In this document: one piece after another, positions 11,938 through 24,263 of the stretch
Numbering within the stretch: the first letter of the stretch is position 1
Layout of the letters: each line of letters starts with the position of its first letter
Assembly: GCF_040581485.1 (NCBI RefSeq)
Contig: NC_090129.1
Location: 606,501-670,500, forward strand
Source of the DNA: Linepithema humile
Taxonomy: Eukaryota; Arthropoda; Insecta; Hymenoptera; Formicidae
Reading direction: 5' to 3'
Length of the DNA: 64,000 nucleotides
Notes under the pieces: model-generated
Databases searched by the model: none
The model's input: only the letters and a program-made list of their open reading frames with translations
What the model was told of the DNA's origin: nothing
Position numbers and translations under genes: made by a program

Positions 11938-13296
11938 TATGAAAAACATGCTGCTAAAACACATATCTGAAGAAACCTGCAAGTTCAAATCTGTATAAAA
12001 TCATTCAGCATGTCTCATCATCCTTTAAATTATACTTGAAATTATCCATGATGGAATGCTTAAGTTTTATGTTGCTATTCTTTATTGCTGTACTATATTT
12101 ATATAATCTTTGCACTTTATGTATAAATATATATTTATAATGAAAAAGGTATAGATTATAGATATAAACATATTAAATTTAATGCCATAAATTCAAATTT
12201 CAAAGCTGGTTTTCTGATTCTATTATAAAATTTTTGCAAAACGTGATTTTCTAAAATTCCAATATTTTTAAATTATTTTTATATTTGTATAATAGATATA
12301 GTTTTAATAGATAATAGAGAAATAATTTTATTATTCACATATAAGAGATGTATAATGATATAGTGATTGTAGTATATCAGGAAGATAAAATATTTATAAA
12401 AATAAAAAATTTACATATATTGTATATAGAAAGTAGTAAAATATTTTAACTAGAATTTTTGTTTCTGATACTTATCCTGAATTGTCATGGACTTGAAAAT
12501 CTTAAGCTAAAATAAAGAAATTGGTTATTGATTTAGAATTTATTTTAATTTTAGACGTGTACAAAAAATTTTTTATTTATTGATGGTGATATCGCATTTA
12601 TAAATTTATATTAATAAATAACATCTTTCTAGATAAAATTTTAAGCAATAAAAGAATCACAATGCTAAATTAAGAAATAACAATATAACAATTATTAACT
12701 TTTCCATATGTTATTGAATTAATTTTATTTATTGAAGTTTTCTTTATGCTCGTTGAAATAACGAAAATGCTACGAACTAATAGCGTTTTCGATTATACAG
12801 GATTTGAACGACCCAGGGTTGATCAATCACTATTTTACTATAAATGCAAGTCTTTCATTGGTGGAGAGGTTGCAATGACGTCATTAACCAACCCTGGGTC
12901 GTTCAAATCCTGTATAATCGAAAACGCTATAAGCGTCCGGTGCTGGTGCTGGTACTGGTGCTGCGCATTGCTGCGCATGAAGTCCATACCAAACTATGCA
13001 TTAGAGATTTAGGTTGTGAATCGGAGTTAAATCAATCTTTGTCCATATACTTTGTTCTGATAGGTCGAATTTCTGTCATCAATATGCGTGATTGCAGCTT
13101 CAATCTCTAATGTCCGATACAAGCTTAAGCGTCACATGTGTTTTAACATGCTAACCAATGCTAACGTACAATTATAACCTACATGTGGGGTGCGAAAAGT
13201 AATATTTTGAACGAATACTTTAATACGATAAAGTGTATTAACATTGAAAATATAGTTAATAAAATAATATCAGTGAAACACATAAATGAATAAAAA
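11938..13296. other. Intergenic: sororin 3' UTR, palindromic element, POLR1E upstream
   Basis: The first 600 bases are very AT-rich and probably 3' UTR, with an AATAAA at 12511-12516. A palindromic element occupies 12781-12929 (separate entry). From about 12930 to 13296 the DNA is more GC-balanced and should hold the POLR1E promoter and 5' UTR. ORFs at 12746-13110 arise from the palindrome and are not conserved-looking proteins. Confidence 0.5.
12778..12932. mobile_element. Palindromic MITE-like element with TAA flanks
   Basis: A perfect 40-bp inverted repeat: left arm 12781-12820 (TAGCGTTTTCGATTATACAG...), right arm 12890-12929, with a 69-base spacer. TAA occurs directly on both outer sides (12778-12780 and 12930-12932), consistent with a 3-bp target-site duplication, as PIF/Harbinger-type elements make. 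No transposase is present. The perfect arms suggest recent insertion or selection. Confidence 0.6.
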
Positions 13297-15122
13297 ATGA
13301 AGTCCCCGTTTAAAGCCGTTATCGAAGATGTCGTTGTACAGTCAAACAAAATTCAACCAATTATTGGTAAGATAAATAATTCTTTATTACTGTCTTATTA
13401 TGTGTATTTTACTACTTATATGTATATTACATGCAATATAATTAAATGTATAATATTATATTGTATTTATATTAAATATATGTTAATATTTATTTTATAT
13501 ACATATAACACATGCCATGTTACACAAATTATTTTTTGCACAGTTAACTTTCAAAATGGTGAGCTTAAAGATGAAGAGGCTAAAGAGATGTCATGTGGGA
13601 TATTCCATGATCAAAAAGAAGGCAAGACTATATTGGCCTTGTCAAACGGACATATTGTTTACAAAGGTCATAGGCCAGATACTACACAAGAATCGACGCG
13701 GACAATGCTAGTACTTCACAATAAGAGGACGGGCAAAATTAGATTGTTTGAAGCAGAGCGATGGCAAGTGACTCCCATACTCGACAAACCTTCTGTTGAA
13801 GATAATAAGAATGATATATATGAAAAAACTATAATACTGAATAAACAATTTGGATCAAAGAAGGTCAAACGTAGAACTGAGCAATTTGAAAAGCTGAAGG
13901 TGAATGTTGATTCTGTTAAAGATCAACTTGAGAAAACGGTGTCAAGTAAGTTTTTTTTCTTATTATTATTAAGTAATTACATTTTAAAATAATAAATTAA
14001 ACTAACTATTGACTAATTATTAATTAATTAATTAAAAGTTAATACATTCATATTTCTCAGCATTTATTACAGAAATACTCACTGAATTTTATATTTTATT
14101 ACAGATATTGAAATCGACAGACTAGAATTGTCAACTCAGTTACAAACTGACGAAATTATCCACAATTCAATATTACCTGCATGCAATAGAAATGCAAGTA
14201 ATGTTAAAGATGTATATAATGTATATGACATCATTCCAAAAAGTAAAGTAGAAACATTATATGAACATGCAAAGGAGGTTCTTGAGGGAGCTATGGAAGG
14301 GTATTTAAATTTTTTTTATAAACATTCTCTACAGTGTTGCTTCAAATAAACCATTATGCAATAGACGAAAAAATAATTCCTTCTGAAATACGATTTACAC
14401 ACATGATTTAAAAAATAATCTTTGTAATTACATAGTAATTTTAGCTTTACACAATTTTTGAGAATATTTATAAATATTAAAGTAAGAAAAGTTTCTTGTG
14501 ACAAAAAATTCTACTTTTTACTTATTTTATCACAAGGTATCTTCAATAGGGATTCTATGTAACTGCATGTCTTTTTGATCACAGAAAATCCAAATTCTTC
14601 AAACGTACCTTGAAAAGTATACAGTCAGATCCAGACCATATGAATAAAATTGCTCTCTTGCTTTACATTGAAATGATCAATGCATGGTTCACCATGCCCT
14701 TGAAAGAGGCGAAAAAACGCGACGTTGTTGTGTGCTCGGTTTCCGAAGAGGTCAATCAACACATTATTGATACATATAGCGTTTCCAGTGCGAACGGACG
14801 GTAAGTTTAAATCAAATGCAACTTAATTGTAACAAATTAAAAAAAAAATCTCTTTTACAGAATGAGGCCAAACACCATGAAAGACAAAGGTCTTATACAT
14901 TGCTTAATTCTCGCACTGACGGTATCAAATTTTATATTAGACCTAGAGTTGTTTCGAGTTATGCTGGAAACACGAATTAGTTTAAAAAAACTAACGGATC
15001 TTGCAAAAATCATTGGAGCAGTGCCTAACAAAGATGATAAAAAGATTATTACATTGAAAGTTCCATTGCCGGCACCGGTATCTTTTATCAAAAAAGGAAA
15101 AAAACCGGGAAAATCTGGTTGA
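13297..15122 (+). CDS. Polr1e: DNA-directed RNA polymerase I subunit RPA49 (POLR1E)
   Basis: A49/PAF53 forms a TFIIF/TFIIE-like heterodimer with A34.5 on RNA polymerase I and aids rRNA initiation and elongation in the nucleolus. Five exons: 13297-13366, 13544-13945, 14105-14300, 14585-14800 and 14861-15122, giving 381 aa in frame, within the usual range. The N-terminal dimerisation domain includes FQNGELKDEE, SNGHIVYKGH and the LYEAERW-like segment RLFEAERWQVTP. The C-terminal half has tandem winged-helix character, with MNKIALLLYIEMINAWF and MRPNTMKDKGLIHCLILAL. The protein ends in a Lys-rich tail. The next gene, PCBD, is on the same strand about 730 bases on. A poly(A) signal lies at 15308-15313. 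Confidence 0.9.
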
Positions 15123-15307
15123 TAAACCCATGCTGTATATTACTGTATATTTGTCATTATAGATCATATTTGACATAAATCATATTTGACATTATAGATT
15201 TATTTTTGCAGCATTGTCCAAGCCCTTATAAGCAATTTTTTACAACGTAGTTTATGACGACGAGTTACTTAATTCTAATAATTAATATTATGAAATGTGT
15301 AAATACA

Positions 15308-15313
15308 AATAAA
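15308..15313 (+). terminator. Poly(A) signal AATAAA, POLR1E
   Basis: Canonical hexamer 186 bases after the POLR1E stop codon. The remaining interval to 15848 is AT-rich with no gene seen; it should hold the PCBD promoter. Confidence 0.55.
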
Positions 15314-15848
15314 AATAGTTTCTGAAAAAATGTGGAATTTTTGTGGAAAAACAAATTGTGAATTTTATATGTTCTAAAGAATTTGGAGAAAACATTTTTA
15401 ATAACTTTTTAAAGCTGCAGATATTAATATGATAAATGTGTTTTCAGAAAAAATCTAAATATTTTACATTAACATCTAGAAGACTTTATAGCATTATCTA
15501 AAATATTTGGCGCATCTAAAGAATACTATATCTAAAGAATGCAATATAAGAAAAGTGTTTTTTTTCGCAATTATCTGTATTAGCTTTCATCCTTATCAAC
15601 GCTGAGGTAACAGCTGTCATATCGGTTATGTCCTTTGACCGTGCCGCACATGTTGCACATCAGATGCAGCAGGATTTATGTGAAGAATAAGAGGTTAGAG
15701 AACTTTTAAAATTAGAAGTTCACACTTTTGCATGAATTTTTTAACGGATTCTGAAAACAAGCTGTTAATCGCATTACATGATTACGGTGTCATGAGTCTA
15801 TAAAGAGTTCAGCATTTCGAAATTACGTGAGAAAAACAAACTTTCGAC

Positions 15849-17068
15849 ATGATAGTCTTAATGATCAGACGAGCGAGTAGAGGGGATCACGTTCGAAAGT
15901 GCATGCCGAGCTGCAGAACTGTAGCTGGAGTCGTCTCGAAAGGAACAAAAATGGTAAGTATTTTTTGTCGGATTCCTTAGGATTTTACAGGGTTTTTAAT
16001 TCAAAGAAATTAAATATAAATTAATCATTGTTTAATTGCAATTTTCGAATAAAACTCAAGTAAATCAATTCTGACCTTCTGTCGAATAGCTCAAGTATTT
16101 CGATTTAAATACATGCATTAGATCAATCGTTTCTGATGAAGGCCGGCTACCTGTTACAGAATCTTGCCATATTTGTTTGCATATGTATTCTGAAGTATTA
16201 GTAAAATTGTCGTGTGTAAAAGCATTACCATATGCTGCAAATAAAGATTAAAAACTGTGTAAAATAAAATTAAGTTATATGTCTGATTATAAATTGGATT
16301 GATTATTAATATTGAACATCATTAACGCTTTACACTTCAGATTAAATATATTTTTTTAACATTGGAGGAAATATATTTTTCAGAACGCATAATGTCTAAA
16401 TATTCATCATAACTTCTTGATTAAAAAATCCAAAAGTACTCAAATAGCTTATTGGTTGATTAAAAACCCAAAATTAATTTTTAAGAAAAAATTCTCAATC
16501 GAAAATGTATGGCATTAAAGATTCTTACTCTAATCGTATAAGAAAATGTATTATAATAATTCACAGAAATCTGGTAACTGTATTGATTTTTGTTGTATAT
16601 AGAGCAAGCTTACTCCAGAAGAAAGAGAAGAGAAACTGAGTCCCCTATTGTCAACGGGATGGACTGTCCAATCGAACAGGGATGCGATCTACAAGGAGTA
16701 CGTATTCAAAAATTTTAACGAGGTGAGTATTATGAACATGCTGATAATATTGCTTAAAAATTCGGAGCTAATTAAATAGTTTGTCGGTTGGTCAAAAAAT
16801 TCAAAACTAAATCTAAAACAAGAATGTTATATCCAAAACTGATAATAATTTTTTACTGGATTTTTTCACAATACATTTGAATGTCTAGGCTTTTGGATTC
16901 ATGACAAGAGTAGCCTTACAGGCTGAAAAGATGGATCATCATCCGGAATGGTTCAACGTTTACAACAAAGTAAACATTACTTTGTCATCTCACGATGTTA
17001 ACGGATTATCGCAAAGGGATGTAAAACTGGCGACTTTCATAGACAAAGTCGCTACTGCTGAAAAGTAA
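15849..17068 (+). CDS. Pcd: Pterin-4a-carbinolamine dehydratase (PCBD)
   Basis: The enzyme dehydrates 4a-hydroxy-tetrahydrobiopterin during BH4 recycling for aromatic amino acid hydroxylases. Exons: 15849-15953, 16603-16722 and 16889-17068. Starting at the ATG at 15951, which is the last codon of exon 1, gives the usual compact protein of 100 aa. It has [25 protein letters not shown] and the catalytic-histidine motif [22 protein letters not shown]. Exon 1 also holds an in-frame upstream ATG at 15849 that adds 34 residues rich in Arg/Lys/Ser without acidic clusters, closed upstream by a stop at 15828-15830. The longer form (134 aa) could carry a mitochondrial presequence, so the start is uncertain. 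A poly(A) signal is at 17180-17185. Its 3' end faces that of SDHD. Confidence 0.93.
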
Positions 17069-17179
17069 AACTTAATTGATCTGTAATTATTAATTATTGA
17101 TCTATCAACATTCTATCTGTTATATCATTATAGATGAGACAATAATGGGAAAGATATGTCTGTTAATCAACAAATATTA

Positions 17180-17185
17180 AATAAA
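17180..17185 (+). terminator. Poly(A) signal AATAAA, PCBD
   Basis: Canonical hexamer 112 bases after the PCBD stop. Confidence 0.6.
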
Positions 17186-17327
17186 TTGTATCTTATTTTA
17201 ATATATTATACACGTGTGTATACTCTAAATTACAATCCTTTACAATATTTACGACACTATTGACTGGCTAAAATTACATCTGCAAGATTACAAGTAGCAA
17301 AGAAAAGCAATGTCGAATAGTAAATAA

Positions 17328-17333
17328 TTTATT
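17328..17333 (-). terminator. Poly(A) signal (TTTATT on + strand), SDHD
   Basis: AATAAA on the minus strand, 77 bases past the SDHD stop. The two convergent 3' UTRs of PCBD and SDHD almost abut. Confidence 0.6.
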
Positions 17334-17409
17334 CTGGAATAATTTATAGGCTATCATCATATAAAGTTCTTTATCACACAAACAATCGTTTTTACTGCAG
17401 TGATAACGT

Positions 17410-18484
17410 TTAATCAGTTCTGCGTCTGTCCTTGCCTATTTCCCAGCCATATTTAATAGTTTTCGCAAGTCCTGGGCCATTGTAGATTAGCACAAGCAGA
17501 CCAGCAAGGGTAGCAGCGGAAACTAGATTCAGCAATAAGAATGCCACTTTTGGAACTAATGTGCCCACCACAATGGGCCGTGCATAATCAAGTATAATAG
17601 CTTCCAGTCCCCTTGAATAATAAAATCAATCTTATTATCTTAAACATTATTTTCCAAGATTCATATAAAAATTGTATTTAAAGCTCAGATTAAATGATTT
17701 TCCAGAGAATAATGATTACCAATGTGTATGCATGACAACAGCAGCCGCTAATACTATTTCAACAAATTTACTTTCGAAGAGCAAAGCCGCGGGTATTAGC
17801 GACAGGAAAGATGCAGTCACAATCCTTTCTATTACCCACAAGCGTACATGATCACCTTGAGCACTTGCCGCACGTGACTGAATCATGCTAACTGTTGATT
17901 GTGCGGGTAGCTGAGGATACAAAATAAAATGTACCTTATAAATTTATATACTTGTCTTGGAAGAAAATTTAGTTATTATTAACCTTAGATAAAATACGGC
18001 ATTTTGCATAATTGTTTGTATTAGGAAGAACACAACGGTTTAGATTTGTAAGACTTGAAGTGGACTTGGGGAACTGTGCTGAATTACAACTCCGCATAAG
18101 TAAACCGCCAGGTTTGACTAATGTCTCTGCAATGGAATCATTTTTCATGTTATAATTTTATATATACATTTATTGTTGATTAAATATTATATTATATGCT
18201 GCTTTAAAAACAATCTGCGTCAATAATATAATAAAACTGAAATAAATGTGAAATGATTAACAAAATATTTTGAAAAAGATTGCATCAATAAAAATTTTCT
18301 ATATAATGTCTTTCATTCGATAAAAGATTATGTAAACATATTTTGAGGTTATATAAAAAAATCGGATCTATCTTACAAAACAAAGCGGCTAGAAATACAA
18401 AACTACCACAGAACTTGTATAAAACTTACCCAATTGTCGAACTTTGCGGAAGATGGTAATATTAGCTACTCTGCTCAAATTCAT
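17410..18484 (-). CDS. SdhD: Succinate dehydrogenase cytochrome b small subunit (SDHD)
   Basis: Membrane anchor of mitochondrial complex II; it helps bind heme b and ubiquinone in the inner membrane. Four exons: 18430-18484, 17984-18126, 17720-17910 and 17411-region exon 17410-17611, giving 196 aa in frame. The N-terminal 80 or so residues are basic and Ser/Asn-rich, a mitochondrial targeting sequence. The core follows: LWVIERIVTASFLSLIPAAL (TM1), EIVLAAAVVMHTHWG (TM2, with the heme-ligand histidine region at residues 127-129), LDYAR at 137-141 (Asp-Tyr of the quinone site) and a third helix LLLNLVSAATLAGLLVLIY. It ends with a short matrix/IMS tail, YGWEIGKDRRRTD. Head to head with ICE2. Confidence 0.92.
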
Positions 18485-19331
18485 TTTGTCGAAATCGTTA
18501 GAATCGTGTTTGACGTAACACCTCGTGTAAGAGACAAGAGACAACTGTCCAAACTGTCGCAGTGATCTTAGATGATCGATTTTTATTGAAAATGATTTAT
18601 ATACTTTAGATTTTTTGTCAGGAAACAAAAGTTGATTTTTTAATAAAAAAATAAACTGCAATTTATTCAGCAGACAATTCAGAAATAATTTGTTTGCAAA
18701 TATTTGTTTGCAGGCATGTTTGTTCTACATACATCTTGATGCATCCCAAAGCTATAATAGTTTTATAATTAAAAAATTGTAACAAAATTTTAAAAATATT
18801 CCTTTTTTTTATACAGGTGCGTACATCGACATATATCGACGGAAGATTACTACAGGTTTTTCATCGATGAGTTTCAGAATGCACTAAAATCGCAAATATT
18901 TCATGTAATTTTGTGTATTGTACATTTTCAATAAACGTCAAAATCATAAAAGCGTTAAGGAGTATGCGCAAAATTTTGATGCGTTTTGACTACGCGTTGA
19001 AACTACGCCAAAATCACATGGTTATTTTGTAATTGCGCGTTCCGAAGTTTATCGCAAGAAAACCGCGTGACCTTCATACTATAATCATGTATACAATCTA
19101 TGCCAAAAAAGAGAAACAAAGCGGGAGAAAGTGTGGAAGTATTTAGAACATGTTTAAATCTGAAACGTAAAATGTTTTTCAAAATAAGATGTTTCTTGTT
19201 TTCGCTTGTTATTGACACGAATGAATTCTTAACAAACTCATTTATTATAACCTGTCGACGTGTTAGACAAAAAACGTACTTTGAGAGATGAACAGTTTTA
19301 CTGCGCGGTGATAACCTACAAATCTTCGAAC
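18485..19331. promoter_or_regulatory. Head-to-head promoter interval SDHD / ICE2
   Basis: 847 bases between divergent ATGs. It is mostly AT-rich, with a slightly more CpG-rich patch from about 18830 to 19110. Short ORFs on both strands have no recognised homology. Promoter function is inferred. Confidence 0.4.
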
Positions 19332-22130
19332 ATGGAGACATTTAAGAATATTGACTGGTACGTATGTGTGATAAATATGTCACAGAATGCTATAAACAAA
19401 TTTTGTAACTGTTATTTATTCAACAATTTGTACAATTTGTAAATGGATAAGTTATTATTGAAATTTATTATATTGTAATCATTACACATTACATACTGAG
19501 CACGTGTTTTGAAGCCGGTTATTTAACGGTTTCACAATCGTTAAATTTCTCTGTAATCATTTATTATAATATTGTTGCGCACGATTTTAGGCATCCTACG
19601 TTAGAGGATTTAATAGACGATGTATTCATCAGAGATGAAAGAATGCAAGATGAGAGCGCAATGTATAAAATTTTGACCGATTGCTTTAAAGATCCCTTTG
19701 AAGATATTGAATCTGAGTATGCTGAGGTCGATGTAGAACAAATTAAACAACTCAGTGATGATATCGATATTTCCGTTGATATGGAAGAAGAGAAATTCAA
19801 GAATAAGGATTCTGTGCAAGAGGAAAAGTCTTATGTTCCTGGCATAAGAAAATTGCCATTCAACTTTCCAAGAAGATCTTGCTTAAGCAAACCTCAGCAA
19901 GCTATGTGTCTTCGTGTTTTATTGAAATTATCTACTAAAGAATATATGCTGACGGATGTTCAAAGAGCTGAGATGGAAGCTTATATGGTGAATAGACATT
20001 GACAACAGTTATTTAAAATTTTTGTTGATATATTTTTTTTATTTAAAATAATTATAGCAAACAAAATAGATGCAAAGTTTGAATTAACACAATTATAAAT
20101 ATATTTGAACGAATTTTTACTCTAATTTACATTGAAATTCCGATTTTTTCCAGGCATTACAAAAACAAATAACTAAAGAACAAACAGAGTTCTTAGACTT
20201 TGCAAAGAGTAAATGGGATAATAATTTAACGCATATGATTAAATGTAATAAATATGTCATAGAAAAATGGAAGGCAAAGGTGCGGAGGCTTCAGCAGCTA
20301 CCTAGATATTATATTGAATGTAAAAATATACCACTATCTGTGCAAGAAATTAATATTAATACATCAACTAAGAAGAAGATCAAAGTGGAATTTGTGACTT
20401 GTTTGAAGCAGGCGAGTTGTTATGACATGATGATAAATATTTATTAAATATTATTAAATATGTTGAATTTTGGAGTGCATATGTGACTTGTCATTTCCAG
20501 GTATCCTTTTTTGAGGTGACGTTGCCAAAACTCGATCAGCCCTGTAAGTTATCCATGAATCCTGAAAATCTGCTCCGAAAATATCAGCCATGTGTTGTAT
20601 TTGACAAAGCAACGGAGCATTTCAGGTTTCCTGTAAGCGAGGATGAATATTGTGAGAAATTTGCGTTGGAAACCAAAGCAGACTTAATCATCTCGTCCAG
20701 CGGCCTAAAATGTCTACTAAACAACTTAGATTACAAGCATACAAATACGTGGGCTATACCGGTAGTTATAAAATCGCATAATGAGAAGAACTTTGTATAT
20801 ATCGATAAAAAATTACCACCTCTAATTGCCACTGTACCGGAAAAGAATACCTGGGTGTACAAGTACATCCTCAGGTACTATTTTGTCGATGCTAAAAATA
20901 AATCGCTGGAAAAGTGAGTATTATGCAAAGTATAATATTACACGCAAAATAAAATTCATTGTACAAATATATGTATTCAATATTCTAGTGCGGAAAAATA
21001 CAAATTGGATAAATCTGCAGTCCATTTAGACTCGGACGATTCAGAGTGTAGTTACTCGTCTATTAATCATCTGAAAGACTATGAAAAAGATCTGTATTTA
21101 TCAGATACAGACGAATCGGAGTTCGCAAGTGAAAACGAGGTTCCTGAAACACATAAAAATGTGTCATACAAAGTTTTCACGATAGAACCAGCAGAGTTTG
21201 TAGATCAGCACGATCAAGTGACACATGCCGTAAAGAAGTATCGAATGTTAGTTCGCACAAAAACGGAAGGCATTGAGGTGAGAATATTTTCCATATTGTT
21301 TCTGTCAATCAATACTGAATCGTAAGATACTAAAGAATGAATTGATTTCACTAGGTATCATCAGATGGAAAATCACTACCTTTAATATTAGCGCCGAAGA
21401 TGGAGCACCAGTTAGGATTTGGAGCTGAAGCTACAACATTGGAGGAAGGAATACATCAATGGGCGTCGCTAATGTTTACGCCTGAGGCATCGTTGGCAAG
21501 AGGTATTGTCATTTATTTATTGCATGTTGCATTCTATGTATAAATATCTTGTATTGTTTACAGTTAGAATAGAAGCGGATACTTCGGAAGTGATACAGAT
21601 AGAAAGACACATGACAACGTCGCTGAGCAGCGAGATGAAAAGGCTTTATAACGTCAAGGTGGAAGATTCTTTGAGCATTCTACACAACATTATCGAAGTA
21701 TTGTCATTCTTGACTCCTGGTCGGTATATTCTGAAGCATGTACCACAAAACGGATCTTTCGCGTATGTTTATAAAAATGTTGAAGAAAGTGGGTAAGTGT
21801 CATACAAAAAGAACACAACAAATACTTAATCCATTAATGGAGGAGACATGTATCGAAACATAGAATTCGTTTGTTTGATACACAGGAGCAAATGTTTAAA
21901 AAATATATGTTTTCAGGAAAAACGTCTTGGATTTACATGCGATTTATCAAGACGCAAAATTTCAAACGGCATCCATTACGCCGTGGCCACTCATAGACAA
22001 TATGATGACAACACCAGCGATCAAGTGTTTTAATAAAATGCCTGCTATGTTTAACGCTTATTCTCCGAAACCTGTAGTAAGCACTCGACCTAGAGGACGT
22101 CCAAAGAAAAAGCCCACTCAAGGTTCATAA
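19332..22130 (+). CDS. Ice2: Little elongation complex subunit 2 (ICE2/NARG2)
   Basis: ICE2 belongs to the little elongation complex with ELL and ICE1, which supports Pol II transcription of snRNA genes. Eight exons: 19332-19357, 19591-19987, 20154-20411, 20501-20913, 20989-21277, 21355-21502, 21564-21792 and 21917-22130, giving 657 aa in frame. Landmarks shared with human NARG2 are: the N-terminal LPFNFPRRSCLSKPQQ block and following helix; NPENLLRKYQP...LNNLDYKHTNTWAIPVVI with FVYIDKKLP; YRMLVRTKTEGIE then LAPKMEHQLGFGAEA; and the NARG2_C region with GRYILKHVPQNGSFAYVYKN ending in TPWPLIDNMM and FNKMPAMF. The tail has an AT-hook-like RPRGRPKKKP. Intron 3 (20412-20500) uses a GC donor. The ATG at 19332 is the only upstream Met in frame. 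A poly(A) signal lies at 22279-22284. Confidence 0.88.
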
Positions 22131-24263
22131 TTTTTCTAATATTTGAAATATAACGAGAGAGAGAGAGCTCTTCACTAGAGAGAAATATTAATTCATTCAT
22201 AGATATATGTTGAACAACCCCATAATGATAGAACATGTCTTTAAATTATATTTTACCTCAAAATCTGAGTATAATCTTAATAAAATTTAATAATATTGGA
22301 AAATTATTTAACAGAACGATAATAGACAATCTACTGTCATCTGTAATTAATTCGGAAATCAAGTGTCTATTTTTTTATTTTCCCTGATATCATTAACATA
22401 TTTCCTTGCAGAATCTTTCTCCCTTGATCGCAGCAAGAATACTAGATGAAACAATTTATAAAAATGAAGATGTGTGCCATTTAAGAAACATAGATACATA
22501 ACTCAATGTATAAAAAATAATTAGAAACTATTAGATTTAAGTCTATTTTAGTAACTCAGTAATTATAATTTATTATTTACTTTTAATACATTACTTTTTG
22601 GGATTCGACAATTATTTCATTTGTGACATTTTTCGTATAATTATTTGATGATATTTTATCGATTAAAAACGATTTAGAATTGTTTTCAGAAAACTGAAAA
22701 TAAAATTTTTTAAGAAATTGACAGATAAAAACGGATTTAGTAATATGTATAGATTTTTTTCAACACAAAGCAAATCATTTGATTTTTTACTTAAAAAATA
22801 TTTGAATATGCTTTGCTTTATTAATCAATGAGACCAATTTGAGTTTTACGACAACTTGAAAAAAAGGAATAAATTTATAAATAAATAATGAATTATTTTG
22901 TAAATCAATATTATTTATTGAGTTGATCAGACAGTTCCTTCGAATTGTTTAATAAAAATGAAGTACAAAAAATTCAAAGAAACCACATCTGATCAAATAA
23001 ATTTTTTTTTGTAATATATAATATCAGGTATTTTATATTTTTGTACATTTTTTCTAAAATAAACAAAGTTCGAAATGCATGTATGTAGAAGAGAAAGATT
23101 TTCTAATATCTGAAAATGATTATCCAGAGAGATATTTTTACCTCGCTTATTAATTTGAATAATAGTTTTGTAGTTTTCTCCAATAGTTATTGCGTATGTG
23201 TAGTATTCGTAAAATATTGAATCTATTTCTTTTCGTTTTTAGCTCCTCTTCGGAGAAGTCTTAGAGGAAAAATAACGAATAAAGAATAAAAGAAATGCAG
23301 TATCATTTTCTGGAAGTTTCTATTTTCAAGAATCTTACCAAATGGTTATTTATTTGATGTGCAATTGACACAGGTATTAAGTAGTGTTATAATTTTGTTG
23401 ATAAATGCATGTATGTAGAAAATATTTCACTATCAGTACAAGATTATCGTAAGAATGTATATGCATATATTTTTGTTATTATTACAGACAAAATTAAAAT
23501 GATAAAATAAAAATAACGGTATCAAGAATCTTTTTGCAAGAAAAACATATAGTAAAAATAGTTTTTGTATTCTAATCTATTGTCAACTTTAAAACTAGAG
23601 AGAAAATGTTTCTAAAATCAAACTTTTGAATTATGATAGTCTTGTATCGACATATTTATAATTTTTACTAAGATAAAATTAATCAAGTTATTTTTTTATT
23701 TTAGTTTATTCAGAGTATGTGTTGTAGCATGGAATACGCTTTAGTTTTTTTATCAATTGTTACCACCTATAACTGTGTCTGAATGTGTTATGTATATATT
23801 TATATACATTTATTAAATATATATAATTTATTTTTATATAACACAAGACTGAAAACAATATTAATATCCGAGGGGTGTTTTCGTCGGTTTTATTTCCTTC
23901 GATTCCTCAATCATGCTTACGAGCTACAAGATTCTTTATATAAATCTTTCCAGATCTTTTGACAGAAGTAAGAATATACAAAATATAATTTAATTAAGTA
24001 TAGTTAAGTCGATATTTTGTGCGGTAGACATGCACAGTGTTTCAAAATTTTATAGGCCTACATAATACAGTAGAGTAAGATCCCAAAAGAAAAAAGTATT
24101 ACAAAAGTAATATTTCAAAATGCATTAAGATATATCTCCTAATTTCACATTAGTAGTTCAAGCAATTAAGCTGGCACTTGTGTGCAGGCGTAAAATTGTT
24201 TGTAGATATACTCATCGAACAATGACAAAGCGCACATCTGAATCCTTAATTGCTTCGTCGAAA
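22131..24263. other. Intergenic, AT-rich: convergent 3' ends of ICE2 and annexin
   Basis: 2.1 kb of low-complexity AT-rich DNA between two convergent genes, with an AATAAA for ICE2 at 22279-22284. No coding exon, RNA gene or clear transposon is recognised. Confidence 0.5.

Noticed and set aside
12895..12912. GTTCAAATCC tRNA-like B box in the palindromic element
   Set aside because: Flanking bases do not form a T stem or acceptor stem; it is simply part of the inverted repeat arm.
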